Notes: generated by a model from the sequence alone, not told the origin. Numbered from the stretch's first letter, positions 8,448 to 16,869 are shown. The stretch is DNA of 34,036 nucleotides from Helicobacteraceae bacterium (GCA_027052175.1 JALUFE010000083.1:1-34036); one strand, 5' to 3'. Numbers and translations are program-made.

Positions 8448-8843
8448 ATGAAAATGTTACTCACTGTTACAATCTTACTCATTATGAGCGGATGTGCCTC
8501 CAAAAGCGGTGTCGCACCGTCACAAAACGAAGCGCTTGGGAGCATCTCGAACTCGTCTGCAGGACAAAAGCAAAAAGGATGGATGCAGCGGCATCTTGAT
8601 TCATGGTTGCAAAACGACTGGCGGAAAGGTACCGAACAGTTTGAAGTAAGCGGAAAAAAAGCGGCTGCGCAAAGTGAAAAAAGAGTGAGAGAAAGAGAAG
8701 ATCAAAACTCCTCCGGGGAGGAGAAAACTTTTACGCTGCAGTATTATGTGGATAAGATAAAATACTACTCCGAGCATAAAAAAAAGAGTTCCGCTCCTTC
8801 GCATGTAGAAGAGATGGAAACGATGCCGGTGATAGGGAAGTAA
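8448..8843 (+). CDS. Small predicted lipoprotein of unknown function
   Basis: A 131-residue protein not assigned to a family. It begins with a lipoprotein signal (MKMLLTVTILLIMSGC), placing the lipidated cysteine at residue 16, so it should be anchored to a membrane on the periplasmic side. After the cysteine comes a low-complexity Ser/Gly/Gln linker, then a charged, probably helical region containing WMQRHLDSWLQNDW and a Lys/Glu-rich stretch. Another in-frame ATG at 8436 would add four residues (MLLI) and cannot be excluded. There is no obvious Shine-Dalgarno before either start. It is divergent from the porin gene and convergent with argJ, so probably monocistronic. Confidence 0.65.
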   Translation: MKMLLTVTILLIMSGCASKSGVAPSQNEALGSISNSSAGQKQKGWMQRHLDSWLQNDWRKGTEQFEVSGKKAAAQSEKRVREREDQNSSGEEKTFTLQYYVDKIKYYSEHKKKSSAPSHVEEMETMPVIGK

Positions 8844-8906
8844 ATTACTACGCGTGGGTCATCGACCAGACTGTGACAATGATGATGACCAATCGTCAAG
8901 AGGTTT

Positions 8907-10094
8907 TTATGTCCTGTAATCCGCATTGATTTTGACATATTCGTATCCGAGATCGCAGCCGTATGCGGTGAAACTGCCTGCTGCTATACCAAGGTCGCAA
9001 TGGATCGTAAATTCCTCTTTTTGCATCACTTTTGCCGCTTCTGCTTCCGTTGCGGCATCAAAAAGATTTTTTCCCGCCCGGTAGACGCAAACGTCATCGA
9101 AACAGATTGTCAGTTTCTCTTCATATGCTTCTGCTCCGCTTGCCCCGACAGTCGAAGCGATACGCCCCCAGTTTGGATCTTCCCCGTAAAGTGCCGTCTT
9201 TACCAAGAGAGAGTCGCTGAGTGCTTTTGCAACTTTTTGCGCCTCTTCATCGTTTGCAGCGCCTGTTACATGATAGGTGACGAGTTTTGTCGCTCCTTCG
9301 CCGTCTTTGACCATCATCTTTGCAAGTTCGAGCATAACTTTTCCCAGCACTTCGACAAACGCCTCTTTGTCATATGCACCGCTTTTTTTGTTCGCAAGGA
9401 GCATTACCGTGTCGTTAGTGGAGGTGTCACCATCGACGCTGATGGCGTTGAAAGTAAGGGGTGTTAGAAGATCGAGTGCTTTTTGCATATCATCCAAAGG
9501 GATGTCGGCATCCGTGGTGATGAAGCAGAGCATCGTTGCCATAGCAGGGTTGATCATTCCCGCTCCCTTCGCCATCGCCCCTATATGGAAACTGCTGCCG
9601 TTTTGAAGTGTAATTTTGTATGCAGTCTCTTTTGTGAAAGTATCGGTTGTCATGATGGCTTTGGCGGCATTATGCGGTTTTTTTGTCCGGAGGTCGAATT
9701 TTTGCAGCCCATCAATGAGTTTCTTTTTTGGAAGTCGTACTCCTATGACACCCGTCGAACTCATAACGGGTTCTTTTATTTCGTAAAAGCGCCGTTTGAG
9801 GGCAGACAAGATCTCTTTTATGTCTTCTATGCCCGCTTTGCCGGTCATGGCATTGGCATTTTTGGAGTTGACAAGGACGAAGTTCGTTTGAAAACTACCT
9901 TTTTCTTTAAAGTGACGGATGGGAGCCGCCTGCATTTTATTGGTGGTAAACTTTGCGGCTATATCACATAGTTCGTCACTGTAGATAAAGGCCATATCGA
10001 GCGCGTTTTCTCCTTTGAGTCCCCCGGGAACACCGTTTGCGTAAAATCCTTCTGCGGCACAGACACCGCTTTGCAGTTTTTCTATCTTATACAT
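8907..10094 (-). CDS. argJ: Glutamate N-acetyltransferase / amino-acid acetyltransferase (arginine biosynthesis)
   Basis: A 395-residue ornithine acetyltransferase that transfers acetyl between N-acetylornithine and glutamate in the cyclic arginine pathway. The precursor normally cleaves itself before a conserved threonine; the matching NPAMATML motif places the cut between A186 and T187, giving alpha and beta chains. Other family segments are SSTGVIGVRLP (112-122), MTTDTFTKE (148-156) and IGAMAKGAGMINP upstream of the cleavage site. Near the C-terminus EDPNWGRI and the final NADYRT are typical. The start overlaps the end of the upstream K+ channel gene by eight bases, so the two are probably co-transcribed from rpmB. 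Whether it also uses acetyl-CoA cannot be decided from sequence. Confidence 0.95.
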   Translation of the reverse strand: MYKIEKLQSGVCAAEGFYANGVPGGLKGENALDMAFIYSDELCDIAAKFTTNKMQAAPIRHFKEKGSFQTNFVLVNSKNANAMTGKAGIEDIKEILSALKRRFYEIKEPVMSSTGVIGVRLPKKKLIDGLQKFDLRTKKPHNAAKAIMTTDTFTKETAYKITLQNGSSFHIGAMAKGAGMINPAMATMLCFITTDADIPLDDMQKALDLLTPLTFNAISVDGDTSTNDTVMLLANKKSGAYDKEAFVEVLGKVMLELAKMMVKDGEGATKLVTYHVTGAANDEEAQKVAKALSDSLLVKTALYGEDPNWGRIASTVGASGAEAYEEKLTICFDDVCVYRAGKNLFDAATEAEAAKVMQKEEFTIHCDLGIAAGSFTAYGCDLGYEYVKINADYRT

Positions 10095-11223
10095 ATTTCA
10101 ACTCTTTTGGTTTGATTCGTTTGTGTATGAGTTCACGTGCCGTTCGTATACCGTTTTGGTTGCCAATGACAAGTAGTCTCGATTCGCTTGTGATGATAGT
10201 ATCTCCCTTTGGCATCGAAATAAATTTACCGTCTTTCTTTGTAATACCCACAACTGAGGTGTTCGTGATTTCCCGAAGGTGTGTTTCTTTGAGTTTTTTC
10301 AGGACGCTCCAACTGTATTTGGGAACGATGATCTCTTCCATCGCAAGTGGTGTTTCACTGCGGTAGAGAAACTCTTCGAGCAGGTTTTGCATATCCGGTC
10401 TTGCAGCTACCGCGCTGACTCGCTGTGCGGTGAGTTTGGTAGGGCTGACAACGGTGTCGGCTCCGAGTTTTTTGAGCTTTTCTACATCACTGAGATTTTC
10501 TGCAGCGGAGATGATATAGTAGGGGCGGGGTACGAAGTGCTCTTTTTCAAACAGGCGCACGGAAGCGATGATGGCGATGTTGTCACTGATGGAGTTTGAG
10601 AGGGTTATGATGCCTTTGGCTGAAGCGAGGTGGGCTTTGAGCATACTCTCTTCGGAGTGCGGTTCGGCGTGGAGGTAGAATGGGTATCTGTGCTCTTCTG
10701 CCCATTTTTCTATCTCTTCTCTGGGGTCGATGACGATGAAAGGAATGTGATTGCGTCTGAGTTCTTTTGTGACTTCAAGCGTATAGTCGTTATGGTAGCA
10801 TACTACGAAATGTTTTTTGAGTCTGGCGATCTTGTACAGCATACGTCGCTCCTTGAGAATGGCGAAAATATAGCCCTTGTTGATTTCGTTTATCAGAATA
10901 CCGACAGCAAGCGTGAAAACGGCAAAACCGGTAATGATAAGAGTGATTGTGAAGATTCTTCCAAGCTGTGAGATTGGAGCTATCTCCCCATAGCCGACAG
11001 TTGTAAAGGTGATTCCTGTCTGGTAGATGGCATCCATCAAGGACATATGATCTATAACGATGTAGCCGATCGTACCGAGAAGCATAATTATAACGGTCAA
11101 AATAAGGGGAAGTCTGAAAGCTTTTAGGTGGGGATAGAGTGAAGGCATCACTCTCTTGTCGGGTTTGGGAGCAACCTCCCAGTGAAGAAAATCGCGAATC
11201 TTTTGAACAAGATTCTTTTTCAT
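10087..11223 (-). CDS. Two-helix potassium channel with cytoplasmic RCK/TrkA domains
   Basis: A 378-residue membrane protein. The N-terminal 110 residues hold two transmembrane helices (about 36-56 and 88-110) around a pore loop with the K+ selectivity filter TTVGYGE (74-80). The rest is an RCK (TrkA-N) domain from about 127 and a TrkA-C domain near 290-370. It resembles the Helicobacter pylori channel HpKchA in size and layout, and I recall that gene also lying beside rpmB. The usual Rossmann glycine motif after the first RCK strand is replaced by VVCYHNDYT, so nucleotide binding may be altered. The gene lies 27 bases after rpmB with a strong hairpin in the gap, and overlaps argJ. No strong Shine-Dalgarno is seen, suggesting translational coupling. 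Confidence 0.9.
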   Translation of the reverse strand: MKKNLVQKIRDFLHWEVAPKPDKRVMPSLYPHLKAFRLPLILTVIIMLLGTIGYIVIDHMSLMDAIYQTGITFTTVGYGEIAPISQLGRIFTITLIITGFAVFTLAVGILINEINKGYIFAILKERRMLYKIARLKKHFVVCYHNDYTLEVTKELRRNHIPFIVIDPREEIEKWAEEHRYPFYLHAEPHSEESMLKAHLASAKGIITLSNSISDNIAIIASVRLFEKEHFVPRPYYIISAAENLSDVEKLKKLGADTVVSPTKLTAQRVSAVAARPDMQNLLEEFLYRSETPLAMEEIIVPKYSWSVLKKLKETHLREITNTSVVGITKKDGKFISMPKGDTIITSESRLLVIGNQNGIRTARELIHKRIKPKELKYV

Positions 11224-11228
11224 CGGCG

Positions 11229-11252
11229 AAGTTCTTTTGAGGTAAAGAACTT
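11229..11252 (-). other. Perfect 9-bp hairpin between rpmB and the K+ channel gene
   Basis: AAGTTCTTT and AAAGAACTT form a perfect nine-pair stem with a six-base loop. It overlaps the rpmB stop codon and ends five bases before the channel ATG. It has no following T-run, so it looks more like a translational or mRNA-processing element than a terminator. Confidence 0.55.
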
Positions 11253-11439
11253 ACGAGTTCTTTTTGAGTGTACGAAGCTCTTTTGCAGAGATTTTGATCT
11301 TCTTTCTCGTTCCGTCTTCCAGTGTGATGCGAACGGTTCTAAGATTTGGTAAAAAACGTCGTTTCGTTCTGTTTTTTGCGTGGGAAACATTGTTTCCGCT
11401 CATTGGGCCTTTGCCGCTTATAGCACATCTTCTTGCCAT
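11251..11439 (-). CDS. rpmB: 50S ribosomal protein L28
   Basis: A 62-residue basic protein recognised as L28 from its start ([20 protein letters not shown]), the [11 protein letters not shown] segment and the [18 protein letters not shown] strand; the length is normal. It is a component of the large ribosomal subunit. A GAAGGAAG Shine-Dalgarno precedes the ATG, and a strong extended -10 (TGCTATAAT) lies about 55 bases upstream. It leads the minus-strand group rpmB, K+ channel, argJ; the intergenic hairpin may let L28 be made in excess of the downstream products. Confidence 0.96.
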   Translation of the reverse strand: MARRCAISGKGPMSGNNVSHAKNRTKRRFLPNLRTVRITLEDGTRKKIKISAKELRTLKKNS

Positions 11440-11493
11440 TGTAGCTTCCTTCTTTGAAGTTTTTCTCTATCAGAGTGAGATTAAAAGTGGCGA

Positions 11494-11499
11494 ATTATA
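11494..11499 (-). promoter_or_regulatory. Extended -10 promoter of rpmB
   Basis: On the minus strand the sequence TTTGCTATAATTCG contains a perfect TATAAT with an upstream TG. It is 55 bases before the rpmB start and has no clear -35 box. Confidence 0.7.
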
Positions 11500-11560
11500 G
11501 CAAAGAAAAGCAAAAGTTTGTCTTAAAGAGAGATGTAAGCTCCTTTTTATCTGTAGAGGA

Positions 11561-11566
11561 TATAAT
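11561..11566 (+). promoter_or_regulatory. -10 promoter of the HDOD gene
   Basis: A perfect TATAAT on the plus strand (GGATATAATTTG) lies about 60 bases before the GTG start. No recognisable -35 box is present. Confidence 0.5.
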
Positions 11567-11624
11567 TTGTGATACTTCTAATAATAACGGAATTCTTCAG
11601 TAATTTGACTTTAAGGAACAGGGT

Positions 11625-12425
11625 GTGATCACAAAAAAGGATATTGAATCATATATAACGAGAATTCCTCCGGTATCCGACGCCGTACGAGAGGCTCTTG
11701 CTTTTCTCCAGGTCGGCGAGCTGGGCAAGGCGGCAAAAGCGACCGAAAAAGAGAGGGTGTTGGTTGCCTATTTGCGTGATTTGATCAACAAGCCGGTTTA
11801 TGGATTTAAAAATGAAGTGAAGGATGTCGCACAGATATTTTCCATTCTTGGAGTAGGCGGCAGTATGCAGGCGCTCTATAACTATCTGATGAATCTGCTT
11901 TCACCGAAAGAGTGGCACTTCTTTCGCATGAATCAGCATCTCTTCAATGATCTTCAGGCAGAATTGAGCACGGATTGGAAGAAGATAGTTGTGCACTTTG
12001 GCATAAAAGACAAAGATATCGAAGCGGCTGCAGCGCTGCTGCCTTCAGCTGTTATCGTTTCTGAAGCGCTTTTTCGTACACACAAGAGAGATGTAGAACT
12101 TCTCAGGTCTGTCGAAGAACTTGACATAAGTACCATTTTGAAACGTTTGAGCGGATATACGCTGTTTGATATTTCTGTCATGATAGCGAGAAAATGGGAC
12201 ATGCCGCACAAAATTGCAGATATCGTTCAAGCGGCATCCGGAGTTTGTGAGAGTGAAGAGAGAGAGGTTTTGGAACTTGGCAAATGGATGCATCTGCTCT
12301 TGTTCTATACGCTTTCCCAACCGAAATACATCAATGCGGAGCTGAACGATTTTCTGGAATTTAATGTGGAGTATGTAGATGAGATATACGAACAATTCGG
12401 CAAAATAATGGGATTGAACATATGA
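11625..12425 (+). CDS. HDOD-domain signalling protein
   Basis: A 266-residue protein with an HDOD-like fold over about residues 10-200: IPPVSDAVREAL opens the domain, LRDLINKPVYGFKNEVKDVAQIF matches the helix pair with the conserved aromatic-glycine turn, and ILGVGGSMQALY follows. HDOD domains are catalytically silent relatives of HD phosphohydrolases used as signalling or scaffold modules; Campylobacter jejuni has a motility-linked HDOD protein. No metal-binding HD pair is visible. The start is GTG at 11625, preceded by AAGGAA. The stop overlaps the next start by four bases (ATGA at 12422), so it is translationally coupled to the CheX-like gene, pointing to a shared role in chemotaxis or surface behaviour. 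That role is inference. Confidence 0.75.
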   Translation: MITKKDIESYITRIPPVSDAVREALAFLQVGELGKAAKATEKERVLVAYLRDLINKPVYGFKNEVKDVAQIFSILGVGGSMQALYNYLMNLLSPKEWHFFRMNQHLFNDLQAELSTDWKKIVVHFGIKDKDIEAAAALLPSAVIVSEALFRTHKRDVELLRSVEELDISTILKRLSGYTLFDISVMIARKWDMPHKIADIVQAASGVCESEEREVLELGKWMHLLLFYTLSQPKYINAELNDFLEFNVEYVDEIYEQFGKIMGLNI

Positions 12426-13816
12426 GAGCGGTTGTCAAAAACGGGATAGCGACTTTTCATCCACAGGGTTTTTTGGATGGCAACAATGCAGGGGCATTGT
12501 TGAGTGTAGAGGATATTGAAGCGACACTCAGGCTCAATGTGGATATGATTCTCATTTCACTCAAGCATGTGATCTTTTTCAATCGTAACGGGCTCGATCA
12601 GTTTGTAAAACTTTTTGCAAAAGCAAGAGAGAAAAAACAGGTTGTAGTCGGTTTTTGTGATTATGATGAGAAGAAGTACAATGCCATTCGTAAATTTTAT
12701 GAAAAAGATATGTTTTTTTCCTTGTTTCAGACCTATAAAATTGCCGCACTTTTTTCTAACAGTTTCAACAATCAAAACAAAACCGTACTTCTCTACAGCG
12801 ATGACAAATCGCAACGTGCGGCTATGGCCATAGAGCTGCACGATCGCGGGCACAATCCTGTCATAGCGCAGACACTGGAAGATTTTTTGGAGAAAAAAAG
12901 TAAAGAGAAAAATTACGATGTCATCATAGAGGAAAGTTATCTCGGTGAGGTGGGAAGAGAGATAGCCGCTCGAGTGACCTCTAATGTCGTTATTTATTCG
13001 ATAAACGGTTTTTTGGATAACGAAACGGCATCGAAGTTCAATATCGAGTATCATAACAATTCGCTCAATGTAGGTTTCAGGCTCTTTGTTTTCGAAGCTT
13101 ATAAAGTGGTGAGTATGAATGTACATGCGCTCAACTTTTTTGCAAAACTTGCATCGGCCGCTGCAGAGTACGATGCGACGATCTGTTTTGTAGGAATGAG
13201 TTTCGAGAAAACACCCAAGCAGTTCAAAGAGTATCTCGAAGATGCAGGGATCATGTTTTTTGAGAAAATGGAAGATGTCCTTGGGAACAAATCTCTTCTA
13301 TCGGATTTGGGTGCATCGGGTGCGGCAGCTCTGAAATACAAAAGAGTGTTGACAAAACGGATCGTTGCGCAGCTGCCCTATTTTGTCGATGCGATTGTCG
13401 AGACGCTGGAAATGATGACCAATGCAAAGGCGAAAAAAGAGAGGGTGCAGGTAGAGAAAATAGCGGTATCGCAAAGAGGGGAACTGCTTGCAAGTTCCAT
13501 TGGTTTTTATGGAGAGATTGACGGGATGATCATTTTGATCTTTCCAAAAAATATTGCAAAAAAAGCCTGTGAACTACTTATCGGTGAGGAGACGGAAGAT
13601 GAAAATCTCATACTTGATTCTCTTGCAGAACTTGTCAACATAGTCGGTGGAAAGCTTAAAACGCTGCTTTCGGATGAGAAGGTAAATGTCAGCATAACGC
13701 TGCCGCGAACATATCAAAAAATCGAAGATGTACTTGAAGTTGTCAAAGAACGTAAAGGTGTTCAGGTTGATTTACTCTTTGGTGGAGAGTATTTTAGTTT
13801 CTTTTTAACAAGATAG
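12422..13816 (+). CDS. STAS-like / CheX-domain protein
   Basis: A 464-residue cytoplasmic protein with several signalling segments. Residues 1-112 look STAS-like (beta-alpha pattern with a short helix after MILISLKHVIFFNRNG). Residues about 118-175 resemble a degenerate receiver fold (TVLLYSDDKS then YDVIIEES). Residues about 188-300 form a second STAS-like unit. The last 140 residues resemble CheX/CheC phosphatases: GFYGEIDGMIILIFP, then SLAELVNIVGGKLKTLL with the E403/N406 pair of the ExxN active motif. CheX removes phosphate from CheY, so a role in tuning chemotaxis signalling is likely. It starts inside the HDOD gene (four-base overlap), so the two proteins are probably made together. The N-terminal domain assignments are by eye. 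Confidence 0.7.
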   Translation: MRAVVKNGIATFHPQGFLDGNNAGALLSVEDIEATLRLNVDMILISLKHVIFFNRNGLDQFVKLFAKAREKKQVVVGFCDYDEKKYNAIRKFYEKDMFFSLFQTYKIAALFSNSFNNQNKTVLLYSDDKSQRAAMAIELHDRGHNPVIAQTLEDFLEKKSKEKNYDVIIEESYLGEVGREIAARVTSNVVIYSINGFLDNETASKFNIEYHNNSLNVGFRLFVFEAYKVVSMNVHALNFFAKLASAAAEYDATICFVGMSFEKTPKQFKEYLEDAGIMFFEKMEDVLGNKSLLSDLGASGAAALKYKRVLTKRIVAQLPYFVDAIVETLEMMTNAKAKKERVQVEKIAVSQRGELLASSIGFYGEIDGMIILIFPKNIAKKACELLIGEETEDENLILDSLAELVNIVGGKLKTLLSDEKVNVSITLPRTYQKIEDVLEVVKERKGVQVDLLFGGEYFSFFLTR

Positions 13817-13831
13817 CAAGCTCTTTTGATG

Positions 13832-13837
13832 TATGAT
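13832..13837 (+). promoter_or_regulatory. Possible extended -10 promoter before rpe
   Basis: GATGTATGAT on the plus strand gives a TATGAT box with an upstream TG, 23 bases before the rpe start. It could supply rpe-trpF-dnaQ transcription separate from the HDOD operon. Confidence 0.4.
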
Positions 13838-13860
13838 TGCGAAAAAATTGAGGAAATCCG

Positions 13861-14502
13861 ATGTTAGTCGCTCCAAGTGTTCTTTCCGCTGATTTCGGTA
13901 AACTTGCAGGAGAGGTTCAAGCTATATGTGATGCCGGTTGTGATCTTGTTCATGTCGATGTCATGGACGGGCATTTCGTTCCAAACCTCACAATCGGACC
14001 TGTTGTGGTTGAGAGTATCGCAAAAGCGTCGACAAAACCGCTCGATATTCATCTAATGGTGCAAAACAACACCTTTTTTGTCGAACTTTTCGCACCTTTG
14101 AAGCCTGCATACATCTCTTTTCATTTGGAAGAGGAGAAGCATCCGCACAGACTCATTCAAAAGATCAAATCGTACGGCATCAAGGCATCTGTCGTACTCA
14201 ATCCAAATACTCTTCCCGAAGAGGTGGAATTCCTTATCGAAGATCTCGATATGGTGTTGTTGATGAGTGTCAATCCCGGTTTCGGTGGACAGAGTTTCAT
14301 TCCAAGTGTACTCAAAAAAGCAAGACGTCTGAAAAAGATGCGCGACGTACTCAATCCAAACTGCTTGATAGAGGTCGATGGAGGTGTGAACGAGAAGAAT
14401 GTTCTTGAACTCAAAGAGGCGGGAGTGGATGTTGTCGTAGCGGGTAGTTATGTCTTTAAACATGACTCATACAAAAAAGCCGTCGATTCTTTAAGGGTCT
14501 GA
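13861..14502 (+). CDS. rpe: Ribulose-phosphate 3-epimerase
   Basis: A 213-residue TIM-barrel enzyme interconverting ribulose 5-phosphate and xylulose 5-phosphate in the pentose phosphate and Calvin-type pathways. Signatures include the start MLVAPSVLSADFGKL, the metal/acid-base segment HVDVMDGHFVPNLTIGP, the HLMV motif, MSVNPGFGGQSFIP and the phosphate-binding EVDGGVN. Length is normal. An AGGA Shine-Dalgarno precedes the ATG. It is followed ten bases later by trpF and then a DnaQ-family gene; rpe followed by dnaQ also occurs in Campylobacter, as I recall it. Confidence 0.96.
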   Translation: MLVAPSVLSADFGKLAGEVQAICDAGCDLVHVDVMDGHFVPNLTIGPVVVESIAKASTKPLDIHLMVQNNTFFVELFAPLKPAYISFHLEEEKHPHRLIQKIKSYGIKASVVLNPNTLPEEVEFLIEDLDMVLLMSVNPGFGGQSFIPSVLKKARRLKKMRDVLNPNCLIEVDGGVNEKNVLELKEAGVDVVVAGSYVFKHDSYKKAVDSLRV

Positions 14503-14512
14503 AGGATCGTCG

Positions 14513-15097
14513 ATGCGTGCCAAGATTTGTGGAATCACTTCCTACGAAGATGCGATGACGGCGATAGAGGCAGGAGCAGATGCACTCGGTTTCGTTTTTT
14601 ATAAAAAGTCACCCCGCTATCTTGCGGTAGAGGAGGCAAAAAATCTCATCAGGCGTTTGCCCCCGTTTGTGGAGAAAGTTGCACTTTTTGTCAATGAAGA
14701 TGCCGAAAAAATCGATGAGATCTGTGAATACGTCGGAGCGACGTTGGCGCAGATTCATTTCGATGCACCGGAAGAACTGTATGATACGCTCAAAACGCCT
14801 CATTTGAAAGTTGTAAGAGCTGCCAAAGCGGAAGATGTACTGCGGTTTGAGGATGAGTATCGTCTTGTCGATGCCTACTGCGAAGCATACGGCGGGAGTG
14901 GAAAACGGCTCAATCTTGAGTGGTTTGAAAGCATAGACTGTACGAAGATTATTCTCGCGGGCGGGCTGAATCCGCAAAATGTAGGGAAGCTTAAAAAATA
15001 TGGTTTTTACGGTGTAGACGTCAGTAGTGGCGTTGAAATTTCCAAAGGCAAAAAAGATCCGCAGAAAGTAAGAGAGTTTATCCGCAATGCCAGGTAG
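14513..15097 (+). CDS. trpF: Phosphoribosylanthranilate isomerase (tryptophan biosynthesis)
   Basis: A 194-residue TIM-barrel enzyme catalysing the Amadori rearrangement of phosphoribosylanthranilate, the third step from chorismate to tryptophan. The start RAKICGITSYEDAMTAIEAG carries the catalytic cysteine (C5 in KICGIT), followed by GFVFYKKSPRY, the ALFVN strand, and the phosphate-binding ILAGGLNPQNV with VDVSSGVE containing the second catalytic aspartate. An AAGGA lies just before the ATG. It stands apart from other trp genes, between rpe and a DnaQ-like gene whose start overlaps its end by eleven bases. Confidence 0.94.
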   Translation: MRAKICGITSYEDAMTAIEAGADALGFVFYKKSPRYLAVEEAKNLIRRLPPFVEKVALFVNEDAEKIDEICEYVGATLAQIHFDAPEELYDTLKTPHLKVVRAAKAEDVLRFEDEYRLVDAYCEAYGGSGKRLNLEWFESIDCTKIILAGGLNPQNVGKLKKYGFYGVDVSSGVEISKGKKDPQKVREFIRNAR

Positions 15098-15902
15098 CAA
15101 TCTTCCGTTTTCGCAAAAGAGCCTTTCCAGACTTTCGACAAAAGGGCTGAGCTATGAAGTGCTCAAAAAAGAGATGGGTGAAGACGATGTGGAGCTTGGA
15201 CTGGAGCTTCTTCGTTCACAAGGGATCGACCTCGTGAAAAAGAATGCGCTTTATTACTTCGCTACAAAATTCAAACCTATTGAAGACGCCATTTTTTGCA
15301 TTGTGGATATCGAAACGAACGGCAGTAAACTCGACAAGCATCAGATTATCGAATTGGCTGCACTCAAAATCAAAAATGGACAAATCATCGATCGATTCGA
15401 ATCGCTGGTTCGGTGTGATGAGATTAATCCACATATAACGGATATAACGGGCATTAGCCCTGAAGATACAAAAAATGCACCACAACTTTTAAAAGTGCTG
15501 CAGGACTTTCGTATATTTCTTGGTGATGCCGTCTTTGTCGCGCATGATGTACGATTTGATTATCGGTTTGTCTCCGGTTCTTTGGAAAGAGCGGGACTGA
15601 TGCCTTTGACAAACAGAGCTTTATGTTCCATCGATCTTGCCGAGCGGACGATCTCTTCTTATCGTTACGGTTTGAAGTATCTCAACGACTACCTGCATCT
15701 GCATCCTGAAGCCACTCATCACAGAGCCATGAGCGATGTGATCACAACATATAGACTTTTTGTGAAAAGTCTGGAGAATCTGCCTGAAGATGTAAAAACG
15801 GTGGAGGATCTTATTGCTTTTAGCAAAAACGGCAAGCGACTCAAGAGACCTCTATTCGATCCGCTTGCTCTGACGGCAGAGAAGGATAAAAAAAGGGAGT
15901 AG
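15087..15902 (+). CDS. dnaQ: DEDDh 3'-5' exonuclease, DnaQ/PolC-epsilon family
   Basis: A 271-residue protein with a small helical N-terminal region (about 1-65) and an exonuclease domain. All five catalytic residues are visible: D74 and E76 in VDIETNG, D158 in AHDVRFDYRF, and H212 with D217 in HHRAMSDVI, the histidine form of the DEDD family. It would act as a proofreading or repair exonuclease, possibly as the epsilon subunit of DNA polymerase III. The start overlaps trpF by eleven bases. The stop is only four bases from the end of the convergent accA gene, leaving no space for a terminator. Confidence 0.9.
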   Translation: MPGSNLPFSQKSLSRLSTKGLSYEVLKKEMGEDDVELGLELLRSQGIDLVKKNALYYFATKFKPIEDAIFCIVDIETNGSKLDKHQIIELAALKIKNGQIIDRFESLVRCDEINPHITDITGISPEDTKNAPQLLKVLQDFRIFLGDAVFVAHDVRFDYRFVSGSLERAGLMPLTNRALCSIDLAERTISSYRYGLKYLNDYLHLHPEATHHRAMSDVITTYRLFVKSLENLPEDVKTVEDLIAFSKNGKRLKRPLFDPLALTAEKDKKRE

Positions 15903-15906
15903 CCAC

Positions 15907-16854
15907 CTATTTCATTTCAGTTTCTTTAAAAGCACCGACTGACGTCAGCTTTTCATAGCGCTGCTGCATTCGCTCATTGTGTTCAAGGGTTTTGAGTTTT
16001 TCAAGCTCCTGGAGGTAGTACTCTTTAAGTGCTTTTGCCGCTCCCTCCTTATCTCTGTGGGCGCCTATAAGAGGCTCGTTGATGACATCATCTATCAGTC
16101 CGAGCTCTTTGAGGTCTTCACTCGTGATTTTGAGCGCATTGGTCGCCGCTTCTACTTTTGCGGGATCGTTCCACAATATAGCTGCACATCCTTCAGGAGA
16201 GATGACACTAAAGACGGAGTAACGCATCATCGCAAGTCGATCGGCTACTCCGATTGCAAGCGCGCCGCCGCTTCCGCCTTCTCCGATGACGATCGAAACT
16301 GTCGGAATGTCAAGTTCTGAAAGCTCAAGGAGATTGCGGGCGATCGCTTCGCTTTGGTTACGCTCTTCCGCTCCAATTCCGGGATAGGCCCCCGGTGTAT
16401 CTATAAGCATTAGAAGAGGAAGGTTGAATTTTTCTGCAAGTTTTGCGACGCGGAGTGCTTTGCGGTATCCTTCGGGGTGTGGCATGCCGAAGTTACGGCG
16501 TATCTTGTTTTTCGTTCCCCTGCCTTTCTGCTCACCGATAACGACAGTCTTTTGTCCTTCGATATAACCCATATAGCATATAATCGCAGGATCGTCTCGG
16601 AAGTGGCGATCGCCGTGAAGTTCATATTTGTCTTCGAGGATCATGTTGATGTAGTCAAGTGCGTATGGGCGATCTTGATGGCGTGCGAGTTGGAGTTTTT
16701 GGTATGGAGTGAGGTTCTTGTAAGTCTTGGCTACCTCTTTTTCCAGCTCTTTTTTAAGAATTTCTACGGCGGCTTCATCGCGTCGCACCTCTGCAGCGAT
16801 AATGCTGTCTTGAATCTCTTTGATCTTTTTTTCGAAATCTAAATAGGTAGCCAC
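15907..16854 (-). CDS. accA: Acetyl-CoA carboxylase carboxyltransferase subunit alpha
   Basis: A 315-residue subunit that with AccD moves the carboxyl group from biotin on the carrier protein to acetyl-CoA, giving malonyl-CoA for fatty-acid synthesis. Typical parts are the N-terminal coiled region ending in [12 protein letters not shown], the block [19 protein letters not shown], the [10 protein letters not shown] oxyanion segment and [13 protein letters not shown]. Length matches E. coli AccA (319). The start is GTG (16852-16854 on the complement), preceded by AGGAAAAG. It follows fabF by 15 bases and is presumably co-transcribed with it. Confidence 0.96.
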   Translation of the reverse strand: MATYLDFEKKIKEIQDSIIAAEVRRDEAAVEILKKELEKEVAKTYKNLTPYQKLQLARHQDRPYALDYINMILEDKYELHGDRHFRDDPAIICYMGYIEGQKTVVIGEQKGRGTKNKIRRNFGMPHPEGYRKALRVAKLAEKFNLPLLMLIDTPGAYPGIGAEERNQSEAIARNLLELSELDIPTVSIVIGEGGSGGALAIGVADRLAMMRYSVFSVISPEGCAAILWNDPAKVEAATNALKITSEDLKELGLIDDVINEPLIGAHRDKEGAAKALKEYYLQELEKLKTLEHNERMQQRYEKLTSVGAFKETEMK

Positions 16855-16869
16855 GCTCTTTTCCTGCGT

